Part shown: piece after piece, positions 9,700 through 17,643 of the stretch | Layout: the number at the start of each line of letters is the position of its first letter | Position numbering within the stretch: position 1 is the stretch's first letter | DNA from: DAOPXV01 sp035352535 | GTDB taxonomy: Bacteria > Muiribacteriota > UBA9980 | Assembly (NCBI GenBank): GCA_964545075.1 | Contig: CAZJFS010000014.1 | Span: 1-46,395 of the forward strand | Reading direction: 5' to 3' | DNA length: 46,395 nt | The notes under the pieces: generated by a model | What the model was told of the DNA's origin: nothing | Database searches by the model: none | The model's input: only the letters and a program-made list of their open reading frames with translations | Translations under genes and position numbers: made by a program

Positions 9700-10119
9700 T
9701 CACTTTTTATTCTTCACGACAGTCTTGCTAATTTTGTCGAGAATGCCGTTGACGAATTCGCCTGATTTTTCAGTGCTGAAAGTTTTCGCCATTTCAACGG
9801 CCTCATTAATCGTAACGTTTTTCGGAACGTCCTCCTCGAACATCATCTCAAAGATCGATATACGCAATATGTTGCGGTCTATTGTGGCCATCCTGTTGAT
9901 GGACCAATTGTCGGCCGATTGCGAGATAACCGCGTCGACATCTTCGATCTTTTTAACGACACCGATAGCAAGTTCGGAAGCGTAGTTCACCACGTCCACC
10001 TCATATTCATCCATAAAGAGCGTGTAGTGAATTATATCTTCGATCTTATCGTACACCCCGAGGTCATACTGGTACATAAAGGTCAGGGCTAATACTCTTG
10101 CATCACGCCGTCTTCCCAT
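9700..10119 (-). CDS. nusB: Transcription antitermination factor NusB
   Basis: A 139-residue all-helical NusB, which with NusE (S10) binds boxA RNA and supports rRNA antitermination. The N-terminus MGRRRDARVLALTFMYQYD matches the family, as do the central DRNILRISIFEMMF and the downstream NEAVEMAKTFSTEKSGEFVNGILDKI, which is the most conserved NusB stretch. Length is standard. The ATG at 10119 has AGGAAG about 10 bases upstream. The gene begins 16 bases after the stop of the large secreted protein and ends 11 bases before the pilB/gspE-type gene. Confidence 0.95.
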   Translation of the reverse strand: MGRRRDARVLALTFMYQYDLGVYDKIEDIIHYTLFMDEYEVDVVNYASELAIGVVKKIEDVDAVISQSADNWSINRMATIDRNILRISIFEMMFEEDVPKNVTINEAVEMAKTFSTEKSGEFVNGILDKISKTVVKNKK

Positions 10120-10135
10120 AACTTTACACTTCCTA

Positions 10136-12976
10136 CTAGTTCAAAATTGATAATTTGCCATTAATTTCAGTCCCGGATGAGAATTTCGCCTTATAAAAAT
10201 AAGTCGAGTTCGACATCCTGTCGAATCTCCCGCCATTAAAACCACTTATATCGGATGTATTTAAATTTACTTCTATCATTTGACCGCTTACGTTAATATC
10301 CTCGCAGAGGTCTAAAACCTTATGGGCCGCGGAATCGTAGATCGATATTGAAACGCTTTCATCGGATCCGGCTTTTATTCTAAATTTCGCGAAGTTTCTG
10401 CACGGGTTCGGATAAACTTGAACAGAACGGTCGGTCGATGCCGCCGGAGACGCCTGCCGGGATATTTCAGAAGCGCTTAATTCAACCGCGTTCCCGCTTC
10501 TGTCGCGAAAAACTATTCTTGCCGCGAATCTGGCCATTTCAAGTATGTTTTTAATTCTGAATTCCGATCCGGCGTTGTTTTTATCGGTTCTGACGAATTC
10601 AACGTTATCTGCGAAAGCTGTCCCCGCATCAGATACGACGCCGGCCGAATTTTCATCCACGCCCGAACCGCCGTCGGATATCGTCGCGATAACGGAACCG
10701 TCGGAATATTTTTTGAGCCCGACAACGGGCGGAACATTATCCGTCAACACGCAGTATTTTCCAGCCCTGTCAAAAGAGGCTCGTAATTTGACCTCGCCGC
10801 TCTGGCCTTCTCCGGCAAGTGACGTTAGACGCCATTGCCATTTCCCGGAAGATTCATCGTAATAATATATTGAAGGGCGGCCTGCCGGCGGAGTTTTAGT
10901 GGATTTTTCATATTCTATCTTATTCACGGGAAGTTCTATGAAACTTCCGTCGCCTCGCGCCATCGCGAAATTTTTGCTGAAACCGACCGAAACCGGGGCT
11001 GACCCGACGTACGCGAGATCTCCAGCGGCCGCCGGCGCCAAATCTTGTTGAACAGAAACGAAACCCTCGTGCGTGACTTCGCCGGCTCCGATATTAAGCG
11101 CCACGCCTGAAAGGGCGGATCTCGCCGCGGATTGATAAGTGTATTTTTTATACGCCTCCAGGAAATCTATAGCCACGTCCTTATAGGACGCGCCGCCGTT
11201 AACGTTAATCCTGGCGTTTCCATAATAGCCGCGCTTCATTATATAATTTCCCACGTAAATATTGTTAAGGTCGGCCGATGCCGCTATACGCATATTTACG
11301 GAAATGTCTATATAATTATTCTGCTTTATCGTCACGCGCGGGACTTCACCGCCCACGTTGGAATCGCGTATATTTATGAGTATATTGTCCTCGAAAATAG
11401 GGTTGGGATAAGCGGTTATAAGATAGTTAGGCGTAAGGGCCAACGGATCCTGAAGAGATATGGCCGACCCAGCGGTGACGGAAAACGACGATAAAACGCG
11501 CTTTTGGTAATTCGGATGGGCGGCTTCGACGTCCATGGAACCGACCGGAAGCGCCGGAAAAGTGAAAAAACCCTTTTCGTTGCTATTAGTTCTTATATAA
11601 GTTCTTGTGCCGGTAGGCTTTTGTATATATACAGCTGTCATGCCACAACCTGAGATCGGATTTCGGGTGAACGTATCGATCACGAACCCCGATAAATTAT
11701 TATATGATATAATAGGTGATAGCAAAAAATCAAGCCTTGTTCCATTTTTTTTAGAAAAAATTATCTCTTTTGAAAAATAATACTCGCGTTCGGCCATAAC
11801 CAGAAATTCTTCGGCAAGCTCGCCTTTGAATTCGTACCATCCAAGATAATCGGTATAAGTCTCGGCGTTCTGCGCCATAAAATATATGCGTGCGCCTTCC
11901 AGCGGAAGATTATTCGAAGAATTCACGACCTGACCCTTTAAAACTATATCGGCCGTGTTTTTCTGCATTATGGTATCGAAATAAGCATTAAACATCGACG
12001 CGATCTGAGGTGAATTTATTGTAATGAAGGCTGAATCGGCCGTCGTTGTGTTTAATTTCGCCTTGTTAGCTCCGAAGAGCATTACATACTGATTGTCTAT
12101 TATAGCTACGCTCGAGCCTATCTTCGGCGAAGTTTTATTCTGTACCGCGTAAATTCCGGCCCGTCGGAAAGTTTCATATTCCTGCTTCGAGGCATTATCC
12201 GTGCCATATTCAAAAAGAGCCAGAATGTCGGAAACGGTATTCTTTTTACCGAGTATATTATCTGTTATCAAGCTGTTTTTCAGCTGCGGCGCCATTATCC
12301 TTATCTTTGATCCCGCCTTTGATATGATCGACGACATTTTGCTGTCAACCAGGTCTTCCGGAAGGTATGCGGTATCTAACGTCGCGCCGTTCCAGCTTAT
12401 GTTTGGGAATTGGGTGTTTTGCGGTGACGCGGTCCCAAAATAATGGCCCTCAAGCATTTCGACGAATTCATACTGGAAATTTGTGGCGAATTTTTCGATA
12501 TTTGAAATGATCATCGCATAATTATAGTCCTGATTCATTGCGGCGTATGTAAATGCCGCGGATGAAAGATAAACGGCGTTATAATCTATCATGCAGAAAT
12601 TATAGTCGAACCCCGCCGGATTTTCAGCCAGCACGACCTCTATCTGGTATGTCAAAAGTTTATCTATCAAAAGATTGTTCGCCGCCTCCGGCTTATATAT
12701 AACAACCCGGACCGGCAGCATCCGCCGGGTTTTCGCGTCGATCAAAGCTTCCGTGACTTTCTCCGAACTCAATTCGGCGGCGCAGAAAAAAATCGTTCCC
12801 TGGGCGCGCGCGATAAACGAAACGAACTTATCCTCAAGCCTGGTTTCAGGAGAAAAATATATTTCGCCAGGCGGAAAGCTGACCTGAGCAAAAGCCGTAT
12901 CCACCGCGAAGGCCGGTATCAACAAAAACGCCGCCGCCGCGCATATTAAAAAAAATGAATATTTATTAATTCTCAT
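10136..12976 (-). CDS. Large secreted protein: degenerate PLD-like domain, carboxypeptidase-regulatory-like domains and YPNP C-terminal domain
   Basis: From the ATG at 12976 (which overlaps the dus stop by 11 bases) the protein is 946 residues and begins with a Sec signal peptide ending near AFAVDTAFAQ. A longer reading from 13069 would extend into dus and hide the signal, so it is rejected. Residues of about 40-340 resemble a two-lobed phospholipase D fold, but both HKD motifs are altered: the regions DYNFCMIDYNAVYLSSAAF and SVAIIDNQYVMLFGANKAK keep the Asp but lack His and Lys. Beta-sandwich carboxypeptidase-regulatory-like domains follow (ADIVLKGQVVNSSNNLPLEG and LSGFVIDTFTRNPISG). The C-terminus VQVYPNPCRNFAKFRI...GKLSILN resembles FlgD-Ig or type IX-sorting-like domains. 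Probably a surface or secreted binding protein; enzymatic activity is doubtful. Confidence 0.7.
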   Translation of the reverse strand: MRINKYSFFLICAAAAFLLIPAFAVDTAFAQVSFPPGEIYFSPETRLEDKFVSFIARAQGTIFFCAAELSSEKVTEALIDAKTRRMLPVRVVIYKPEAANNLLIDKLLTYQIEVVLAENPAGFDYNFCMIDYNAVYLSSAAFTYAAMNQDYNYAMIISNIEKFATNFQYEFVEMLEGHYFGTASPQNTQFPNISWNGATLDTAYLPEDLVDSKMSSIISKAGSKIRIMAPQLKNSLITDNILGKKNTVSDILALFEYGTDNASKQEYETFRRAGIYAVQNKTSPKIGSSVAIIDNQYVMLFGANKAKLNTTTADSAFITINSPQIASMFNAYFDTIMQKNTADIVLKGQVVNSSNNLPLEGARIYFMAQNAETYTDYLGWYEFKGELAEEFLVMAEREYYFSKEIIFSKKNGTRLDFLLSPIISYNNLSGFVIDTFTRNPISGCGMTAVYIQKPTGTRTYIRTNSNEKGFFTFPALPVGSMDVEAAHPNYQKRVLSSFSVTAGSAISLQDPLALTPNYLITAYPNPIFEDNILINIRDSNVGGEVPRVTIKQNNYIDISVNMRIAASADLNNIYVGNYIMKRGYYGNARINVNGGASYKDVAIDFLEAYKKYTYQSAARSALSGVALNIGAGEVTHEGFVSVQQDLAPAAAGDLAYVGSAPVSVGFSKNFAMARGDGSFIELPVNKIEYEKSTKTPPAGRPSIYYYDESSGKWQWRLTSLAGEGQSGEVKLRASFDRAGKYCVLTDNVPPVVGLKKYSDGSVIATISDGGSGVDENSAGVVSDAGTAFADNVEFVRTDKNNAGSEFRIKNILEMARFAARIVFRDRSGNAVELSASEISRQASPAASTDRSVQVYPNPCRNFAKFRIKAGSDESVSISIYDSAAHKVLDLCEDINVSGQMIEVNLNTSDISGFNGGRFDRMSNSTYFYKAKFSSGTEINGKLSILN

Positions 12977-14018
12977 ATACGTTAAATAACTTCGTTTCCG
13001 GAAGCTCAAGATGTTCCAGACTTTGAAGGTACATATCAAGCCTTGCATCGATATCGTCGGCACTGGCAACCACTTTCAAGTTTTCACGAAGCTGCGCCGA
13101 GCCGTACCAACCCTTTGTATACCACAAAAGCTGCTTTCTGAAGCTTTCCACGCCGTTTATCTCCGAATAAAAAGCGCCCACCAAACGCCCATGGTATTTC
13201 ATTAATTTTATAACATCTGGTATCTTAAAGTCAAGCCTTCTTTTTCCTTCCGCCTCATTTATTATGTCGCGAAATATCCATGGTCTTCCCATTGCGGCGC
13301 GGCCTATCATAACGCCGTCGGCGCCGGTCTCGTCCATAACTCTTTTAACGCTCGAAAATACGTTAATATCGCCGTTGGCGATCACCGGTATCCTTACCGC
13401 TTCCTTACATCTGGCTATCCATTCATAAAGCGGCGTTCCGGAAAATCGCATGCACTGAGTGCGGGCGTGGACGGTTATCATTTCGGCGCCGCAATCTTCT
13501 ATCATTTTGCAGAAATCAACCGCCGTTATTGAATTCAAATCCCAGCCAAGTCTTATTTTAACGGTTATAGGTATTCTTCTATCCGGAAATTCCGACGCCG
13601 TTTTAACCGCCGTGGTTATTATTTTTTTTGCGTTTTCAACATTTTTCATAAGATAAACGCCGGATTTGGACGAAACGACTTTTTTGGCCGGACAGCCCAT
13701 ATTTATATCTATGAGTTCGGCCATCTCATATCTTGAAATGTATCTGACGGAATTAGAAAAATGTTCGGGGAGATTTCCGAAAAGCTGTATGCAATAGGGC
13801 TTTTCTATGGCGCTGCGCTTCGTTAAAACCGGCGTGGTCTTGCTTTTAAACGTCATGGCCGTCACGTGCACCATTTCCGAAACCGTGAGCCCGACGCCGA
13901 AAAGCTTTGTCATAAGACGGAACGGGTAATCGGTAACGCCGGCCATGGGCGCCATGATCAAATTGTTGTCAAGCCTTACGCGGCCGATCTGAAGAGGCCT
14001 TATATAATTTTCATTCAT
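12966..14018 (-). CDS. tRNA-dihydrouridine synthase (Dus family, DusB-like)
   Basis: A 350-residue FMN-dependent enzyme that reduces uridines in the tRNA D-loop to dihydrouridine. The TIM-barrel start LDNNLIMAPMAGVTDYPFR is typical, the catalytic Cys lies in INMGCPAKKVVSSKSG, and FMN-binding elements include VKIRLGWD, MITVHARTQ, VIANGDI and GADGVMIGRAAMGRPWIF. The usual GSALL after the Cys motif is replaced by GVYLM, a minor divergence. The ATG overlaps the coaX-like stop by 8 bases, so the two are translationally coupled. The C-terminal helical domain carries the family's RKQLLWYTKGW. Confidence 0.95.
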   Translation of the reverse strand: MNENYIRPLQIGRVRLDNNLIMAPMAGVTDYPFRLMTKLFGVGLTVSEMVHVTAMTFKSKTTPVLTKRSAIEKPYCIQLFGNLPEHFSNSVRYISRYEMAELIDINMGCPAKKVVSSKSGVYLMKNVENAKKIITTAVKTASEFPDRRIPITVKIRLGWDLNSITAVDFCKMIEDCGAEMITVHARTQCMRFSGTPLYEWIARCKEAVRIPVIANGDINVFSSVKRVMDETGADGVMIGRAAMGRPWIFRDIINEAEGKRRLDFKIPDVIKLMKYHGRLVGAFYSEINGVESFRKQLLWYTKGWYGSAQLRENLKVVASADDIDARLDMYLQSLEHLELPETKLFNVYEN

Positions 14019-14820
14019 TTTCCAAACAATTATCCTTCGTTATAATGTTTATTCCATCAAGCACGAGCGTTTGATCGTTTATTACTGAAAAATCAACGTT
14101 AGTAGTGAAAAAACTCGAATACCCACCAGTAGTGATCACGCATATTTCCTTCTCATTCAAGCGCGCGTCATCGATCAGTTTTTTATAAAGGCCGTTTATC
14201 AATATCGAATAACCGCCATATACTCCGGCAGCAATTTCAGATTTATCATCGCGGCATAAATATCCGGATATTCTGTTGTAATGGATTCTGAACATGTATG
14301 ACGAGTCTATGTTCAAGGCATTTGCATACGGCTGAAACCCCGGGGAAATAAGGCCGCCTCGAAAAGCACCGTCAGATATAAGGCCGAAACTTGTCCGTGC
14401 GCCGAAATCTATTACAACCAGATTCGCGGCTTCCATGCCGTATTTTCGAAACGCCGCCACCGCCGTGCAAATTCGTTCGACACCAAGAGATTGCGGCGGA
14501 TCGTAATTAATTTTCAAAGGAAGTTTTAAAGAGGAACTGATTTTTAAAAAATCAACTCCGTTTTTTTGGGATAAACGCTCATAGGCGTCGGCAATTTCAA
14601 AAGCATCGGACGCTATCGATAACGTTACTTCCGCGCCGGCGGCAACATCTTTTTGAAAGTCATAATTCAGCTTGAAAATATCAAAAAGTTTTTTCGTAGA
14701 AATTTGAGGTCTGGAATCGTATTTAAAGAATTTTACAAGGCTGCCGTTTTTAAATACGCCAACCTTGGTATGTGAAATTCCCGCGGCTACCGAGATATTA
14801 ATGGTCTTTTTTCTTTTCAC
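14011..14820 (-). CDS. Divergent type III pantothenate kinase-like (CoaX/Baf family) protein
   Basis: Three family blocks of type III pantothenate kinase are recognisable: an N-terminal ISVAAGISHTKVGVFKNG, PQSLGVERICTAVAAFRKYG, and VVIDFGARTSFGLI followed by GAFRGGLISPGFQPYANAL. CoaX phosphorylates pantothenate in the first step of CoA synthesis. Key residues differ from the canon: DxGNT at the N-terminus is absent, the Asp of GxDR is Glu (GVER), and DxGTAxT reads DFGARTS. Activity is therefore uncertain. The chosen start is GTG at 14820 with GGTGAGG about 9 bases upstream, overlapping the end of the diguanylate cyclase gene by 23 bases and giving 269 residues. The longer frame from 14964 lies wholly inside that gene. 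Coenzyme A synthesis is also represented here by coaD. Confidence 0.72.
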   Translation of the reverse strand: MKRKKTINISVAAGISHTKVGVFKNGSLVKFFKYDSRPQISTKKLFDIFKLNYDFQKDVAAGAEVTLSIASDAFEIADAYERLSQKNGVDFLKISSSLKLPLKINYDPPQSLGVERICTAVAAFRKYGMEAANLVVIDFGARTSFGLISDGAFRGGLISPGFQPYANALNIDSSYMFRIHYNRISGYLCRDDKSEIAAGVYGGYSILINGLYKKLIDDARLNEKEICVITTGGYSSFFTTNVDFSVINDQTLVLDGINIITKDNCLENE

Positions 14821-16576
14821 TGCCGCCCGCCTCACCAGGAGGTATCTCTGAGTATACCTGCGTATTGTTACGGCCGGCTTCTTTAGCTCTGTAAAGGGCG
14901 TCGTCAGACTTTTTAATAAGATCCATCTTTTCGGTAGCGTCATCGGGAAATATCGAAATTCCAAGGCTTATCGTAACATGCAAAGGCGTCGCCTGGCCGG
15001 GATATTCATACGCCTCAACGCGCTTTCTAAGACGTTCGGCAACGATAAGCGCACCGGCCGCATCCGTCTCCGGCATGATTATGGTGAATTCTTCTCCGCC
15101 ATAGCGGCATGGAACGTCTATGTTTAAGCGAACCGAATCCTTGACGATCTTCGCGGATTCGATAAGAACGATATCGCCCTGTTGATGACCATAGGTATCG
15201 TTAAATTTTTTGAAGTGATCGACGTCGAATAATATAAGCGCTAGTTTGGTGCCATAACGCATGGAACGCTTGATCTCGTCATCGAGTCTGACCTGGAAAT
15301 ATCTGTGGATGAAAAGCTTCGTCATACCGTCGGTTATCGATTCCTCATAAACCTTGGCTTTGCTGATAGTGCTTGCTGCCTGAGTTCCGAGAACCTGCAT
15401 AAGCTTGGTGTCATTCATATTAAACTTTTGATTTTCTTTCTTGTTGACTATATTTATTACGCCTATAACACGGTCTTCGACTTTGAGAGGAACGCATAAA
15501 AGCGATTGAATATGTGAGCGTTCGATGAAATCGCTATATTTTTTAAACAGATCGTCTTCTTCGCCCCTGTTGATGATAAAAGCCTGGCCCGTTTCCGCAA
15601 CCGTTCCTGCCACGCCGTCACCGAGTTTAAGCTTGACGAGCGATTTTTTCTCATATGCGTGACCGCGCACCAGGCTTAATTCAAGCTCTGAATTTTCATT
15701 TAAAAGCATTATAGAACCCTTTTCAGCTTTTAAAGCGTCAATGGCATTATCAAGAATGATGTTTAACAATTCATCCTTGTCGGAAACATAGTTCATTTTG
15801 TTGGATATGTTATAGAGTATTGATATGTTATAAGACATTCGGTTGAATGTTTCGGCGAGAAGGCCAAGTTCATCGGATGTTTTAACCTTGATCTGATGGC
15901 CGAAATCACCAAAGGATATTTTATCTACTCCGCTTACGAGCTCAGCTACCGGTTTCAAAATTATTCTCGCAAGGATGACGGAAACTAAAAAGCCAAGAAT
16001 AATGGCTACTATTGAGATCAAAATAACCTGTTTGGCGGTGGAATAAAGTTCCTCTTCAAGCTTTTTGAGCGAATAGCCTATCCTTATTTTTCCATAGTAG
16101 GAATTACCTTCACTGATCGGATATGATATATCGAGGTATTTTATCAACGATTTTTTATCTTTCCATATTTGAATGGTTTCTTCTTTTGAACCGAGAACCT
16201 TCAAAGAAACTTCATCGGTGAACTTAGCGGTAGACATTCCTTCGAAATTATCGTCGCCAGCGTTATTTACATGAACCACACAGGTTTTGGTCTGATCTTC
16301 AAAGATATAAGCGTAGGCCACTTCACGGTCTTTCTTTATATCATCCATGTAACCTTTTAATTCTGTATAGTTGCTTTGAAAAAGGGGACCTTTCGAAACA
16401 TTGGCGAGAGTCTTAACAAGAAGCAGACCCGAATTTTGCATCTTATTAGTTATCATATCCTGCTCATGGTTTATAACTACATAAGCCACCGAAATGAGCG
16501 TGACGATAATAAGGGCCGTGACGAATATGATGAATTTATAGGTGAGACTGAATTTTATCTCTTCGTGATGAATCAT
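14798..16576 (-). CDS. Membrane diguanylate cyclase with periplasmic sensor, HAMP, GAF and GGDEF domains
   Basis: A 592-residue c-di-GMP synthase. Layout: TM1 at about 12-32, a periplasmic sensory region at about 33-183, TM2 at about 185-206, HAMP (IILKPVAELVSGVDKISFGD), GAF at about 270-415 (with FIINRGEEDD and LLCVPLKVEDRVIGVINI), and GGDEF at about 430-585. The active site GGEEF is intact at 493-497, within CRYGGEEFTIIMPETD. The product-inhibition I-site RxxD, which should precede it, reads LNID with the Arg one position early, so feedback inhibition may be lost. It lies 16 bases downstream of a PhnD-like binding protein gene and probably shares its promoter (17591-17620), suggesting the binding protein feeds its periplasmic domain. 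Confidence 0.92.
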   Translation of the reverse strand: MIHHEEIKFSLTYKFIIFVTALIIVTLISVAYVVINHEQDMITNKMQNSGLLLVKTLANVSKGPLFQSNYTELKGYMDDIKKDREVAYAYIFEDQTKTCVVHVNNAGDDNFEGMSTAKFTDEVSLKVLGSKEETIQIWKDKKSLIKYLDISYPISEGNSYYGKIRIGYSLKKLEEELYSTAKQVILISIVAIILGFLVSVILARIILKPVAELVSGVDKISFGDFGHQIKVKTSDELGLLAETFNRMSYNISILYNISNKMNYVSDKDELLNIILDNAIDALKAEKGSIMLLNENSELELSLVRGHAYEKKSLVKLKLGDGVAGTVAETGQAFIINRGEEDDLFKKYSDFIERSHIQSLLCVPLKVEDRVIGVINIVNKKENQKFNMNDTKLMQVLGTQAASTISKAKVYEESITDGMTKLFIHRYFQVRLDDEIKRSMRYGTKLALILFDVDHFKKFNDTYGHQQGDIVLIESAKIVKDSVRLNIDVPCRYGGEEFTIIMPETDAAGALIVAERLRKRVEAYEYPGQATPLHVTISLGISIFPDDATEKMDLIKKSDDALYRAKEAGRNNTQVYSEIPPGEAGGSEKKKDH

Positions 16577-16592
16577 CTATCTTCAACTTTCT

Positions 16593-17564
16593 TTACTTTT
16601 TTATCGTGGTCTCCTGCGTTGAAACAGCCTTGTCTCCATTTTTTTTACATGTTTCCGCGCTCTGCTCGTCAAAAAGGGCCTGGTGTTTTTCAACCATCTT
16701 GACAAATTCGTCATAATCCTTGTCGGAAGCGGATACGAAAGATTCAACGTTGCCTAAATGTTCAAGGATCGGAGCAGTTTTGGGATCATCTTTTTTCAGC
16801 TTTAAAAAAGCGGCAGTGATCTTTTTGACCAGTTCGTCAGGAAGCCCGTTTCTTACAAGTAAAGGCTCATTTAAAATATCGGCAGTTTTGCACAATATCT
16901 TTAGCTGAGCTCTTTCGGCATCGGTTTTTAAAATTTCACGCGCATCGTCATAAACCGTTCCGGCATCAACTTTTTTGTATAATATATTATAAATTATATT
17001 ATCGTGTTTTTTCAGATAGTCAATCCGTGTAAAGTCGGTATCAGGGTTAATCCCGGCTTCCAGAAACATCATTTTAGGGAAAAAATATCCGGAAGCGCTT
17101 TTTTTATCGACGAACGCGAATGATTTTCCTTTGAGATCGGTCAACTTGTTTATGTTGGAATCGGTTCTTACAAGTATAATACCGCTGTAAGATTTTTTCT
17201 TGAAGCGTACCGGCATCGCTATTACTTTTCCACTATTGGCAAGCCTCGCTTTCGGATAATTGAGAGTGCCATGCCAGGCGATGTCGATCTTACCTTCTTT
17301 TAGAAACTTATTCAATTCATCATAGTTCGGAGTCAGGATAAGCTTGACTTCTTTTACGCCAAGCTCGTTTTTGAAATATTCAAGAAATTTTTGATGATCG
17401 CCTACCATTTTCCGGGGCTCAAGATAAGGTATCCTGCCGATCCTTAAGACTTCGATAGAGGATGTCGAATCGTTGCCCTGGGCTCGCAGCTCGCATACTT
17501 CCGATATAAAAAGGATACCAAGCAAAATGTTTATAAAGACAAAATATTTTAAAAATCGTTTCAT
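16593..17564 (-). CDS. PhnD-like periplasmic substrate-binding protein, copy 1
   Basis: A 323-residue type-2 periplasmic binding protein of the phosphate/phosphite/phosphonate (PhnD) family. From the ATG at 17564, with GGAGGT 5 bases upstream, it starts with a signal peptide ending near CELRAQG. Core: VLRIGRIPYLEPRKM, then IDIAWHGTLNYPKA and the family block LKGKSFAFVDKKSASGYFFP. No permease or ATPase genes lie nearby. A near-twin is immediately upstream (17644-18615), and a membrane diguanylate cyclase follows. It may act as a sensor input, not for transport. Ligand unknown; phosphonates are only the family default. Confidence 0.85.
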   Translation of the reverse strand: MKRFLKYFVFINILLGILFISEVCELRAQGNDSTSSIEVLRIGRIPYLEPRKMVGDHQKFLEYFKNELGVKEVKLILTPNYDELNKFLKEGKIDIAWHGTLNYPKARLANSGKVIAMPVRFKKKSYSGIILVRTDSNINKLTDLKGKSFAFVDKKSASGYFFPKMMFLEAGINPDTDFTRIDYLKKHDNIIYNILYKKVDAGTVYDDAREILKTDAERAQLKILCKTADILNEPLLVRNGLPDELVKKITAAFLKLKKDDPKTAPILEHLGNVESFVSASDKDYDEFVKMVEKHQALFDEQSAETCKKNGDKAVSTQETTIKK

Positions 17565-17590
17565 TTTAACCTCCGGATAGGCTTTCACAC

Positions 17591-17620
17591 ATTTTATCAC
17601 ATATATATTACAATAGTCAA
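17591..17620 (-). promoter_or_regulatory. Predicted sigma70-type promoter for the PhnD-1 / diguanylate cyclase unit
   Basis: On the minus strand TTGACT (17620-17615) is followed after 18 bases by TAAAAT (17596-17591), with a TG one base before it (extended -10, TGATAAAAT). Transcription would start near 17584, about 20 bases before the ATG at 17564. It lies in the 79-base gap between the two PhnD-like genes, the largest gap inside the intact part of the minus-strand run, so the second copy can be expressed apart from the first. Confidence 0.6.
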
Positions 17621-17643
17621 ATAAAAAATATTAAATGGCGCTT

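Noticed and set aside
12977..13069. Long reading of the secreted PLD-like gene starting at 13069
   Set aside because: It lies inside dus and hides the signal peptide; the ATG at 12976 opens directly onto a signal sequence and couples to the dus stop.
14821..14964. Upstream extension of the coaX-like frame to 14964
   Set aside because: It is entirely within the diguanylate cyclase gene and adds residues with no similarity to the family; the GTG at 14820 has a ribosome-binding site.
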